Below, piece by piece: positions 37,261-46,208 of a DNA stretch of 64,000 nucleotides. A program made the position numbers and the translations under genes. How positions within the stretch are numbered: position 1 is the first letter of the stretch; the number at the start of each line of letters is the position of its first letter. This DNA comes from Mycobacterium sp. (GTDB lineage Bacteria > Actinomycetota > Actinomycetes > Mycobacteriales > Mycobacteriaceae): NCBI GenBank assembly GCA_025963385.1, contig JAOPUT010000077.1, positions 1 through 64,000 of the forward strand, read 5' to 3'. Below the pieces are notes generated by a model. The model saw only the letters and a list, made by a program, of their open reading frames with translations, was not told the origin of the DNA and did not search any database.

Positions 37261-37766
37261 GTCAGGCTCGCGAGTGCGGCGTTCTCCACCTTGAGCCGAG
37301 TGCGCAGCAGGACGGCGTTGAGGACGGTGAACACCAGCGCAGTGATCCAGGCGGTGTGAACCAGCGGCAGCGCGATGCCCTCCACGACGACGGCGACGTA
37401 GTTCGGATGCGGGATCAGGCGGTACGGGCCGCCCGTGACGCGGTCGGCGCCGGGAATGACGATCACGCGCGTATTCCATTGCGGGCCAAGGGTGGTGATG
37501 CACCACCACCGCAACACCTGGGCAGCCACGACGATGGCCAGCATCGGCCACCCGAGCGCGGGGATGAACGGCCGGTGCAGAACCAGCGGCTCGACCAGAC
37601 ACCCCACCAGCAGGCCGACGTGCAGCACCACCATCGTGGGGTAGTGCGCGGCACCGAACTCGGTGCCACCCCGCTGCCGGCTCCATGCCCAATTGCGCTT
37701 GGAGACGACGAGTTCGGCGAGGCGCTCGACGGCGATGACGACGATCAGCAGGACGTACCAGATCAC
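37257..37766 (-). CDS. Isoprenylcysteine carboxyl methyltransferase (ICMT)-family protein
   Basis: TM helices plus ITTLGPQWNTRVIVIPGADRVTGGPYRLIPHPNYVAVVVEGIALPL. Confidence 0.88.
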   Translation of the reverse strand: MIWYVLLIVVIAVERLAELVVSKRNWAWSRQRGGTEFGAAHYPTMVVLHVGLLVGCLVEPLVLHRPFIPALGWPMLAIVVAAQVLRWWCITTLGPQWNTRVIVIPGADRVTGGPYRLIPHPNYVAVVVEGIALPLVHTAWITALVFTVLNAVLLRTRLKVENAALASLT

Positions 37767-37782
37767 GGGATCGATCCTTCCG

Positions 37783-38841
37783 TCAGCGCCAGCGCAGAAG
37801 GACGAGTTCGGAGCAGAAGCCTGGGCCCATCGCCATCATCAACCCCGGTGTCCCCGGCTCGGGCCGCTTCGCGATGGTGTCCCGCAACACGTGCAGCACC
37901 GACGCCGAGGACAGATTGCCCACCTCCGCCAACGACCGCCACGTCAACTCCAACGCCTCCTCGCCCAACCCCAACGTCGCCGTGATCGCCTCGATCACCT
38001 TGGGTCCACCCGGATGACTCACCCAGGTCCCCACATCGCCGATCGTCAAGTCATGGCAGGCAAGGAAATTCGCCACGTCATCGCCCAGATACTTCTCCAC
38101 CACCTTGGGCACGTCCGGGGACAACACCAACCGGAAACCGGTCGCGTCGATGTCCCACCCCATCGTGCGCTGTGAATCCGGATACAGATGACTGCGCGAA
38201 TCCAACACGTCCGGACCCGACGCTCCGATCCGCTCCGCGCGCCGGTCCCCGACCGCGACCACCGCCGCCGCCCCATCACCGAACAGGCTGCTACCCACCA
38301 CCGTCGCCAGCGACGGATCGCTCTTGGGCACCAACGAACACAACTCCACCGCCACCAGCACCGCGACGTCATTGGGGGCACCGCGTAGATAGTCGTGCAA
38401 CCGGGCCACCCCCGCCGCACCGGCCACACACCCCAGCCCGAACATCGGCACCCGCCGCACGTCGGGCCGCAACCCGATCCTGGCCGCGATCCGCGCCTCC
38501 AACGTCGGCACCGCCAACCCGGTCACCGTCGTGGAGAAGATCACGTCCACATCGGCGGGCTCGAGCCCGGCGTCCTCCAACGCGCCCAACACCGCGGTGC
38601 ATCCCAACTCCACGGCATGCTCGATGAACAGGTCATTGGCTCGACCGAAGTCATTCAGCCCGGCGTAGTCCTCCAGCGGCAGGATCATGTACCTACTGTC
38701 GACCTTGGCACTCTCGTGGAACTTGCGGATGGGCTCGGCATACTCCGCATAACCCGGAATCTCCAACAGCGCCTCGGTCACCTCCGCCTGCGAATAGCGG
38801 TGCGGTGGGAGTTCTCCCCTTACAGCGGCGATCACACTCAT
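37783..38841 (-). CDS. Type III polyketide synthase (chalcone/alkylresorcinol synthase-like)
   Basis: [21 protein letters not shown] active-site Cys; [33 protein letters not shown] (His and Asn). Confidence 0.93.
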   Translation of the reverse strand: MSVIAAVRGELPPHRYSQAEVTEALLEIPGYAEYAEPIRKFHESAKVDSRYMILPLEDYAGLNDFGRANDLFIEHAVELGCTAVLGALEDAGLEPADVDVIFSTTVTGLAVPTLEARIAARIGLRPDVRRVPMFGLGCVAGAAGVARLHDYLRGAPNDVAVLVAVELCSLVPKSDPSLATVVGSSLFGDGAAAVVAVGDRRAERIGASGPDVLDSRSHLYPDSQRTMGWDIDATGFRLVLSPDVPKVVEKYLGDDVANFLACHDLTIGDVGTWVSHPGGPKVIEAITATLGLGEEALELTWRSLAEVGNLSSASVLHVLRDTIAKRPEPGTPGLMMAMGPGFCSELVLLRWR

Positions 38842-39114
38842 AGCAGCCTCCTCCTTCTAGATACGACGTCCGTGACCGTTCGGTTCACGAGACGGGTCGG
38901 AGCGGGCACCGTCGGTCGCTCCGAATGGTCTTGGTGCGAGGCGCGCTGGTCTGGTGCGGTGGCCCGCGTCGAGTCCTGAAATCGCAGGCGCACAACGTCT
39001 TCGCCACCGGCACGCCGAAGATGCTCGCGAAGTCGGTCGCCAAGCCCGCGACCCCGGTACGAGAACGAGCGTTCGGCGACGGGCTGCGTCACGACCGACT
39101 CCTCCCGCGATGGC

Positions 39115-39183
39115 TATGTCAGCGACTGCTGACTTGTGACGCTAGGCCAGCCACGCAGGTATGTCAACAGATGATGACTTATG
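39115..39183. promoter_or_regulatory. Two operator-like elements TATGTCA-N8-TGACTTnTG, 45 bp apart
   Basis: 39115-39138 TATGTCAGCGACTGCTGACTTGTG and 39160-39183 TATGTCAACAGATGATGACTTATG; each has GTCA-N8-TGAC dyad symmetry. Confidence 0.45.
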
Positions 39184-39336
39184 CTCGGGCCCCAGAGTCC
39201 GTCGTCGGGCGGACGCGCGCACCCCCAGGGGGTTGGGTGTGCCCCCGAAGACGTGCGAGGGCTCGTCGAAACTCCGAACCCGGGCCGCGCGGTCAGGCCG
39301 TCAGGTCGTCAGGTCGGTGAAAGTCGTTGCACGACA

Positions 39337-39375
39337 AATCCCCCCGCGGCGAAGGGACTTCGCTGCGGGGGGATT
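39337..39375. terminator. Stem-loop AATCCCCCCGCgGCGAAG-GGA-CTTCGCtGCGGGGGGATT
   Basis: 18-bp stem with one mismatch and 3-nt loop, 27 bp beyond the stop of the minus-strand repeat protein gene. Confidence 0.8.
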
Positions 39376-39401
39376 GCCGTTACTTCAGTTTTGCCGTTGA
39401 G

Positions 39402-39827
39402 CTACCCGGCGTTGGCGCAGAAGTTCGGGACGCAGAAGGTGGCGCCGCCAGGTCCGGCGTTGGCCGAGCCACCGGGAACATAGGCCCCCGCCCCACCGGG
39501 TCCGGCGTTCGCGCCCGCGCCGGGAACCGTGGCACTGGTGCCGCCAGGTCCGGCTTCTGCGCCTGCGCCGGGAACGACGGCACCGGCGCCGTCAGGTCCG
39601 GCCTGTGCGCCTGCGCCTGGCACGGTCGCGCCCGCACCGTCAGGACCTGCGGTCGCGCCGGTGCCAGGTGCGCCTGCGCTGGCGCCGTCGGGTCCTGCCG
39701 TCGCGCATGCGGGGGTGCCCTCCACGCCGCAGGGCGGCGGGGGGTCGGCTGCGGCGAGAGGCGAAAGGGCAATTGCCGACACGCTGGCGCCGGCGACGAT
39801 GATCTGAGTGAGTAGGTGCTTTCTCAT
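39402..39827 (-). CDS. Exported protein with six 16-aa Gly/Ala/Pro repeats
   Basis: MRKHLLTQIIVAGASVSAIALSPLAAADPPPPCGVEGTPACAT, then AGPDGASAGAPGTGAT / AGPDGAGATVPGAGAQ / AGPDGAGAVVPGAGAE / AGPGGTSATVPGAGAN / AGPGGAGAYVPGGSAN / AGPGGATFCVPNFCAN / AG. Confidence 0.85.
   Translation of the reverse strand: MRKHLLTQIIVAGASVSAIALSPLAAADPPPPCGVEGTPACATAGPDGASAGAPGTGATAGPDGAGATVPGAGAQAGPDGAGAVVPGAGAEAGPGGTSATVPGAGANAGPGGAGAYVPGGSANAGPGGATFCVPNFCANAG
39411..39698 (-). repeat. Six tandem 48-bp coding repeats
   Basis: Six in-frame 16-codon units, derived from the translation. Confidence 0.85.
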
Positions 39828-39962
39828 GGCCGTGGGGTACCACTCGTGAATCTGCTTGAAACATCCGTATCGAGGCCCACAACGGGGAAAACGTATGTCC
39901 CACGCCACGTTTGCCGCACGACCAGACTCGGCTGACGTCCGCTGGACGTCACCGAGTCGCGA

Positions 39963-41366
39963 CTACACCGGCGTATCCGTGCGCTGGTGGTCACGGCGCC
40001 GATGGACGATGACGCCGGCGCCCACGATGAACACCGCGGAGACCAACGACAGAAAGATCGCCTGTTGCTGGTCGGGATCGAACGCCATCAGCACCAGCAC
40101 CGCGATGATCGCCACGATGACTGCCACCGTCAGGTACGGAAACAACCACATGCGCACTGGCGCACGCTCCCCCTGCGCCCGCATCGAGCGGCCGAGCACG
40201 AACTGGCTCACCGCGATCGCGAGATAGACGAACAGCGCGATGGCACCGCTGGTCGCGAGGAGGTACCCGAAGATCTTCTCGGGCAGCAGATAGTTGCCGA
40301 TGACGGCCAGGAACCCCACCACCATCGAGGCCAGCACCGCGACCCACGGCACCCCGTTGCCGGTCAGCTTGCGGACAGCCCTCGGCGCGTCCCTGCGGGC
40401 GCCGAGTGAGAACAACATCCGAGACGCGGTGTACAGAGCGGAGTTCAGGCAGGACGCCACGGCCGTGAGGATTACCAGGTCCATGATGATCTTGGAGCCG
40501 GGGATCCCGATGGCCTCGAGCGTGGACTGATACGAACCGTCGGTCAGCTTGTTGTACGGCATCAGCGCGACGATCACGAAGATCGAACCGAGATAGAACA
40601 GCGAGATCCGCCAGATCACCGAGTTGACGGCCTTGCTGATGCCGGTGGTCGGGTCTGGTGACTCGGCCGCTGCGATCGTCACGATCTCGGTGCCCATGAA
40701 CGAGAACATCGTGACCAGCATGCCTGCGATGACTGCGCCGAAACCGTTGGGCATGAACCCATCTGGCTGCCACAGCGAGCTGATCCCACTGACCTGGGAG
40801 TCGGGGATGAGACCGAAGATCGCGGCAAGTCCGATACCGATGAAGACGACGATGGCAACGACCTTGATGAGCGCGAACCAGAACTCGAACTCGCCGTAGT
40901 TGCCGACGCTGATGAGGTTGGTGACCGTCAGCAGAAGTGTGACCGCCAGTGCCCACACCCACTGGGGGGCGCCGACCAGGTCTGAGAGGATCGACGCCGC
41001 CGCGGTGGCCTCGACCGGTATGACGAGCACCCAGAACCACCAGTACAACCATCCCACCGAGAACCCGGCCCAGCCACCAAGCGCACGGTCGGAGTAGACC
41101 GAGAACGACCCTGTGTCGGGGTTGGCCGTGGCCATCTCGCCCAGCATTCTCATCACGAGGACGACCAGCGTGCCGGCCAGGAAGTAGGAGAGCAGGACGG
41201 CGGGCCCAGCCTCCTTGATCGCGTTCGCCGACCCCACGAACAGCCCTGCCCCGATGACCCCGGCGATGGAGATCATCGTGATGTGCCGTGGTTTCAGGCT
41301 GGTGCCGAGAGATCCGTGCGACGACTCGGGGATCGCGGCCGCGTCGGCAGCACCTCGATTGACCAT
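39963..41366 (-). CDS. Amino acid permease (APC family, GABA permease/AroP-like)
   Basis: LKPRHITMISIAGVIGAGLFVGSANAIKEAGPAVLLSYFLAG; FMGTEIVTIAAAESPDP; multiple TM helices. Confidence 0.93.
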   Translation of the reverse strand: MVNRGAADAAAIPESSHGSLGTSLKPRHITMISIAGVIGAGLFVGSANAIKEAGPAVLLSYFLAGTLVVLVMRMLGEMATANPDTGSFSVYSDRALGGWAGFSVGWLYWWFWVLVIPVEATAAASILSDLVGAPQWVWALAVTLLLTVTNLISVGNYGEFEFWFALIKVVAIVVFIGIGLAAIFGLIPDSQVSGISSLWQPDGFMPNGFGAVIAGMLVTMFSFMGTEIVTIAAAESPDPTTGISKAVNSVIWRISLFYLGSIFVIVALMPYNKLTDGSYQSTLEAIGIPGSKIIMDLVILTAVASCLNSALYTASRMLFSLGARRDAPRAVRKLTGNGVPWVAVLASMVVGFLAVIGNYLLPEKIFGYLLATSGAIALFVYLAIAVSQFVLGRSMRAQGERAPVRMWLFPYLTVAVIVAIIAVLVLMAFDPDQQQAIFLSLVSAVFIVGAGVIVHRRRDHQRTDTPV

Positions 41367-41497
41367 GGAAACGCCACCCTTCGATTGCACCGGGAGAGCG
41401 ACGCCGACCCGGAGGTGCCTAGACTGCCCACGCCTCGTTCAGTCGAAACCTGACCGGGGATAACGAGCTGACCAGGACAAATCCGGATCAGGGACGT

Positions 41498-42700
41498 CTA
41501 TCGGGAGGTGCTCACCCGACCCGGGTGGTAGACCACCATCTCGCGGGTCAGGATGCGCCGGATCCGGGGTTCGCGACTGCAGGTGACCGCGAAGACGGTG
41601 AGCAGCACCCAGCTGGTGATCGCGCTCCCGAGCACCAGAAGGAACGCCGCCCATTCGCCGCCGACCAACTCGGTCGACGCCTTCTGTCGCGACCACAGCC
41701 GCCAGAAGATCATCAGGTTCACCGTCAGGCCCACGCCGTAGGACAGGGCGAACGAGAACAGGAACGGCTTCCACGTCCCATCATGAAGTCGGGCCGAAAC
41801 CGGCTCGTGCCGAATGGGATACAGCACCGACAGCACGTTCCCGACGCCGAGCCAGATGAATACCATCGTGATCAGCTGATCCACCATGGCGATCGGATTG
41901 CCCTCGTTGGCGACCGTCAGGAACCCGATGACGGGAAGCGCGGCGACGGTGACCAAGACGGCCATCGCGAGGTTCTTCGCGACCAGGATCTGCCAGAGCC
42001 GTTCACCGCGCCCCATCGCATCGCGGACCCGCTGCGCCTCGAAGCACAGGGCGTTGGTGCACACCACGCTGCCGACCACAGCCGAGAACAGGTAGAGCGA
42101 CAGCCGACTGACGTCGTCATACCTCGTCCAGCCGCTGAAGTGGTAGACGCTGACCAGCGACAGGCTGATGCCCAGGGTGATCACTAGCCGGACGAGAATG
42201 GCCCGCGGCTGGTCCGCGACGACGTGGCGGACCTCCTCGACGATGCGCCGCCCGACGCCGGACACCGGGGCGACGCGAAGCACCCCGATGCGCTTGGCCT
42301 GACGGCCCGCAACACCGTCGTCCGCGGTGCGCGCCCTCGCGACCGCAAGGATCGCCTCGGCGATGGCGGCCCGCGCGAGGGCCACCGCAACGACGGCGTT
42401 CGCGGCTGCCTGCTCTGCAGGAACCGTCAGTTCCCCGGTGGCCGCCACACCTCGCGCATGGTCGGCGGCGCGCTCGCGCCACGGCGCGGACGCCGCCGCC
42501 GCGGCGATGTCGTCGGCGATGACATCGCGCGCCGACGCCAACTCTGCCTGGGCATCGTCTAGGACCTCGGCCAACGCACCGTCGTCCCAGTGTGCGGCGG
42601 CGGTCGCGGCGTCGACCCGTCGCAGGGAGTCGGCGAGGAACCGCAACTCGTCAACGGCCGCCATGTCGGGAGCCGAGTTCGAGTCGCCTTCCGAGGTCAT
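41498..42700 (-). CDS. Multi-TM membrane protein of unknown function
   Basis: 400 aa; Ala-rich soluble N-terminus, then about six hydrophobic helices in the C-terminal half. Confidence 0.75.
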   Translation of the reverse strand: MTSEGDSNSAPDMAAVDELRFLADSLRRVDAATAAAHWDDGALAEVLDDAQAELASARDVIADDIAAAAASAPWRERAADHARGVAATGELTVPAEQAAANAVVAVALARAAIAEAILAVARARTADDGVAGRQAKRIGVLRVAPVSGVGRRIVEEVRHVVADQPRAILVRLVITLGISLSLVSVYHFSGWTRYDDVSRLSLYLFSAVVGSVVCTNALCFEAQRVRDAMGRGERLWQILVAKNLAMAVLVTVAALPVIGFLTVANEGNPIAMVDQLITMVFIWLGVGNVLSVLYPIRHEPVSARLHDGTWKPFLFSFALSYGVGLTVNLMIFWRLWSRQKASTELVGGEWAAFLLVLGSAITSWVLLTVFAVTCSREPRIRRILTREMVVYHPGRVSTSR

Positions 42701-42738
42701 GCGCCAACTGAACCACTCGGAATCGAGCGAGATGGCAC

Positions 42739-42753
42739 GTCACCGTCGGTGAC
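42739..42753. promoter_or_regulatory. Inverted repeat GTCACCG-T-CGGTGAC
   Basis: Perfect 7-bp arms in the divergent intergenic region. Confidence 0.4.
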
Positions 42754-42779
42754 ACGCCGGACACCGCCGAACGGACGAT

Positions 42780-42795
42780 ACTCTGGTACCAGAGT
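42780..42795. promoter_or_regulatory. 16-bp perfect palindrome ACTCTGGTACCAGAGT, putative operator
   Basis: Sequence equals its own reverse complement; lies 22 bp before the ATG of the cutinase-like gene. Confidence 0.55.
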
Positions 42796-42817
42796 GACGG
42801 GAGTGATAATTGGGTAT

Positions 42818-43543
42818 ATGGTCGAGAACTTTTCGACCACCCCTTCAGGTCAAGGAGCGGCCTTGAACGTCCTTCGGAGTACCACGCGGCACAAACGCCT
42901 GGTCACGTCCTTCGCCGCGGGTCTGGTGCTGGCCGTCGCCACACTGGGCGTGGTGCCGATGCCGACCGCGTCGGCAGCCGACTGTCCGGATATCGAGGTG
43001 GTGTTCGCCAGGGGGACCGACGAGCCACCCGGTATCGGCGTCGTCGGGCAGGCCCTGGTCGATTCACTGAAACCGCTCGTCAAGGGCAAGTCGATCCGCC
43101 CGTACGCGGTCAAGTACCCAGCCTCTTGGGACTTCCTGGCGGCCGCCTCGGGCGCCAACGATGCCAGCGCCCGCATCCAGGCGACCGCGGCCAACTGCCC
43201 CAAGACCAAGATCATCCTCGGCGGCTACTCCCAGGGGGCAGCGGTGATGGACATCGTCACGACATCCCCGATCGCAGGCCTGGGATTCACGGCCCCGCTG
43301 CCCGCGGCAGTGGCGGACCACATCAAGGCGGTCGCGGTCTTCGGCAATCCCTCCGCGCGCCTCGGTCAGCCGCTGACCACGCTCAGCCCCGCCTTCGGCG
43401 CCAAGACCGCCGACATGTGCAACACCAACGACCCGATCTGCTCCCTCGGCAAGGACTTCTCCTCGCACACCAGCTATCCGCAATCCGGGCTGGTGAAGAA
43501 GGCCGCCCAGTGGATCGTCGACAACCGCCTGAAGTCGACTTAG
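42818..43543 (+). CDS. Cutinase-family secreted esterase
   Basis: ADCPDIEVVFARGTDEPPGIGVVGQALVDSL; KIILGGYSQGAAVMD; DMCNTNDPICS. TTG 42863 is an alternative start. Confidence 0.92.
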   Translation: MVENFSTTPSGQGAALNVLRSTTRHKRLVTSFAAGLVLAVATLGVVPMPTASAADCPDIEVVFARGTDEPPGIGVVGQALVDSLKPLVKGKSIRPYAVKYPASWDFLAAASGANDASARIQATAANCPKTKIILGGYSQGAAVMDIVTTSPIAGLGFTAPLPAAVADHIKAVAVFGNPSARLGQPLTTLSPAFGAKTADMCNTNDPICSLGKDFSSHTSYPQSGLVKKAAQWIVDNRLKST

Positions 43544-43544
43544 C

Positions 43545-44483
43545 TCACGCGGCGGTCCTGGCCGACCGAAGCAGTTGGCGCCACCAGTCGATCCTGGCCG
43601 CGTCGGTCAGTGCGTACTGCCGGAGCAGTTCCGGCTCTGGCATGGCGGGCATCGGCGCGACGGGGAGATGACCGTCCACCGGTCGTAGCGAGCGTCGCCT
43701 CGCCACGACGTCACCGGCGAGCATTGCCACCGTGCCGAGCGCGCACGCAAACGGCAGTTCCGGCAGTGCGCCTGCCAACGCGAGACCCGAGGCGAGGCCG
43801 ATGCTGGTCTCACCCGACGACGACACCACGCACGGCACGCCGAGTCGCTCCGCCACCCGCAGTCCGCGTCGAACTCCGCCCAGCGGTCCACTCCGGAGGA
43901 CGGCGACGTCCGCGGCCTCGGCCGACGACACCTCTGCGGCGATCCTGACCTCGGCCTGCCTTCGGACGGCGGCCACCTCGTCGACGGTGCGCCCAGGCAG
44001 TACGAGGAACTCGAGTTCGCCTGCCGCCTTCTGGAGCGCCGGGACCGCAGTGACGATGGCGTCGATGCTCGGTACTGCATTGGCGCCGAGGCGAATTCGA
44101 CCGCCGGGACCAAGGGCCTCGCGTACGGCTTCGACACGGGCGACGTCGTCTGCGAGTGAGCCCAGGCCGACCGCGACCTCGGCGGTCAGGCAGCCCGATT
44201 CTTCGACGAGGCGTTGCGACTCGGCGGGGCCGACCGCGGGCACGGACACGGCGATCGCGATGCGGCCCCGCAGCGGATCAGGCCACCCGACCGTGCCACC
44301 CTCGATCGCGGCGGTCAGCCATCGCGCCGTCTCGCGGGCGTCGCCGTCGGGCGACGGACTGAACTCACCCCACCCCTGCGGGCCCTCGATCAGCATGCCT
44401 TCGCGCACGCCGGTCCCATCGAGCAGTGGGATGCCGAAGACCGGCGCGGCGTCGAAGTCGATCAGTGCCTTCACGAGCAACAA
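43545..44483 (-). CDS. menC: o-Succinylbenzoate synthase
   Basis: ALIDFDAAPVFGIPLLDGTGVREGMLIEGPQGWGEFSP; IRLGANAVPSIDAI; VVSSSGETSIGLASGLALAGALPELPFACALGT. Confidence 0.88.
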   Translation of the reverse strand: MLLVKALIDFDAAPVFGIPLLDGTGVREGMLIEGPQGWGEFSPSPDGDARETARWLTAAIEGGTVGWPDPLRGRIAIAVSVPAVGPAESQRLVEESGCLTAEVAVGLGSLADDVARVEAVREALGPGGRIRLGANAVPSIDAIVTAVPALQKAAGELEFLVLPGRTVDEVAAVRRQAEVRIAAEVSSAEAADVAVLRSGPLGGVRRGLRVAERLGVPCVVSSSGETSIGLASGLALAGALPELPFACALGTVAMLAGDVVARRRSLRPVDGHLPVAPMPAMPEPELLRQYALTDAARIDWWRQLLRSARTAA

Positions 44484-44495
44484 GCTAGCGAAGCG

Positions 44496-45275
44496 TCATG
44501 GGCGCGGCTCGAGGTAGGCCTGCACGCTCGGCGCGGCCAGCTCGAATCCGGCTCTGCGGTACACGCGTCCGGCCGGGTTGGCGGCCTCGGTGACGATCAC
44601 CCATTGCGTGCAGCCGCGCGTCGCCGCCCACGCGCCGGCAACGCCAAGCAGGTGCGACGCGATCCCACGGGCCCGGTGCTCGGCCGCCGTGCCGACGGCC
44701 TGGTATCTGGCCGTACCCGCGCAGTCGACGATGCCGAGATCACCGACCAGGCGTCCCTCGCAGAAGGCGCCAACGAACTGGGCAAGGCCGCGCGCGACGA
44801 GGTCACGCTGCGCGTCGGCGCGGGCGCGCGCGAATCGCCCGTAGGACGCAGGATCGTGCGCTCCCGTGCGCTCGTTCTCCGCCATCGCGCGCGCGACGAG
44901 CTGCGTCCAGTCCTCCCCCGCCAGCGCCCGCACCTCATACCCCTCGGGACGGACCGTCTGCCTCGGCATCGTCAACGTCGCCAGCACCTCGTCGAAGCCG
45001 AGCTCCAACCCGAGGCGGGCCCAGGCGGCGACGTCCGAGGGCATCCGCGCGACGCCGACCGTGACCCAGTCGACGCCCGGCACCGCCAGGTGGAAGGTCT
45101 CGACCCAACGGTCCGCGTCGTCGACGGCGTCGGGGTCGGTGACGAATATGCAATTGCCCCAATGGAAGTCGGGGTTGCGCGGCGTACGGACGACGAGATG
45201 GTCGCCGCGATCCTCGATGGTCGAACCCATGTACCTCAGCACGGCGAGATCCGTGGTCCAGCCGAGCGGAAGCAT
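44496..45275 (-). CDS. GNAT-family N-acetyltransferase
   Basis: LVGDLGIVDCAGTARYQAVGTAAEHRARGIASHLLGVAGAWAATRGCTQWVIVTEAANPAGRVYRRAGF. Confidence 0.88.
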   Translation of the reverse strand: MLPLGWTTDLAVLRYMGSTIEDRGDHLVVRTPRNPDFHWGNCIFVTDPDAVDDADRWVETFHLAVPGVDWVTVGVARMPSDVAAWARLGLELGFDEVLATLTMPRQTVRPEGYEVRALAGEDWTQLVARAMAENERTGAHDPASYGRFARARADAQRDLVARGLAQFVGAFCEGRLVGDLGIVDCAGTARYQAVGTAAEHRARGIASHLLGVAGAWAATRGCTQWVIVTEAANPAGRVYRRAGFELAAPSVQAYLEPRP

Positions 45276-45312
45276 GGGCGTCAACTCCTCAGGAACGCCA
45301 ACAGGTCGGCCA

Positions 45313-46137
45313 TCAGCCGAAGAAGCCGTGATGTCCCGACTCCCCCGGTGTCGCACGGCCACGGTCCGTTTGCTTGGGCGGTGGCGGTGGCGTAGCGCTC
45401 ATGGGCGCGCGCGTCACGTTGGTCTGCGGTTTCTTCGGCTCGTCGGGAGTCTGATAGTTCGGCGTGTACTGGCGCGGGACGACCGGGCTGACCTGCTCGG
45501 CCGACGGAGGAGGGGGCGGCGGGCCGGGTGGTGGCGGCGGAGGCGGCAGCGGCGCCTCGGTGGAGAGGGCGGGTGTCGGGGTGGTCGGCACCGACGGTGC
45601 GGTGGACTCGCCGGGCGTCGCAGGCGGGGAACCCTCGCCGGCGGCGGGGCTGCGCAGGACGAGCACCACACCGATGATCGCCAGCACTCCCACGATGATC
45701 GCCGCGGCTACCGCCACGGCCCTGGACCGGTACCACGCGGTGCCGGACGTGGCCTTGAAATCCCAAGCGCCACTGCTGGACAGCCGCGACTCCCACGACG
45801 GCGAGGATGCGCCGACGAAGCCGTTGCGCCGCATCGGCACGACGTCGAGCGTCGCCGCGACGGACTCGACCGCCGGTCGGTCCGCGACGTCGACGGGCTC
45901 GACGAGGTTCATGTCGTGGACGAACCAGCGGTCGGTGTCGGTATCGGTGACGTCGTCGGCGACGTCTTCGGGAACGGCCTGACCGTCGTAGCGGACGGGC
46001 TCTTCGGCCGGCGGGTTTTGCAGGGGTGGTCGCTCGGCGGGACGCGCAGGGACGACGTCGGCCGGCCGTGCCATGCCGAACCACCCCTCATCGGGGTCGT
46101 CGAATGTGTACTCGACGTCTGCATCCCGGACGGTCAC
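45313..46137 (-). CDS. Membrane-anchored proline-rich protein of unknown function
   Basis: Single TM (AVAVAAAIIVGVLAIIGVVLVL) followed by a Pro-rich extracytoplasmic tail. Confidence 0.7.
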   Translation of the reverse strand: MTVRDADVEYTFDDPDEGWFGMARPADVVPARPAERPPLQNPPAEEPVRYDGQAVPEDVADDVTDTDTDRWFVHDMNLVEPVDVADRPAVESVAATLDVVPMRRNGFVGASSPSWESRLSSSGAWDFKATSGTAWYRSRAVAVAAAIIVGVLAIIGVVLVLRSPAAGEGSPPATPGESTAPSVPTTPTPALSTEAPLPPPPPPPGPPPPPPSAEQVSPVVPRQYTPNYQTPDEPKKPQTNVTRAPMSATPPPPPKQTDRGRATPGESGHHGFFG

Positions 46138-46208
46138 CCCTCGATGTTAGCGCGTGTGACGTGCGCGAAGGGCGGTCATCGAGATCCCGCGACGAATGTG
46201 CTTGAGCC

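Noticed and set aside
38838-39092. 84-aa minus-strand ORF upstream of the type III PKS (MTQPVAERSFSYRGRGLGDRL...)
   Set aside because: Could be a small gene or a remnant, but I recognise no family and the composition is not distinctive.
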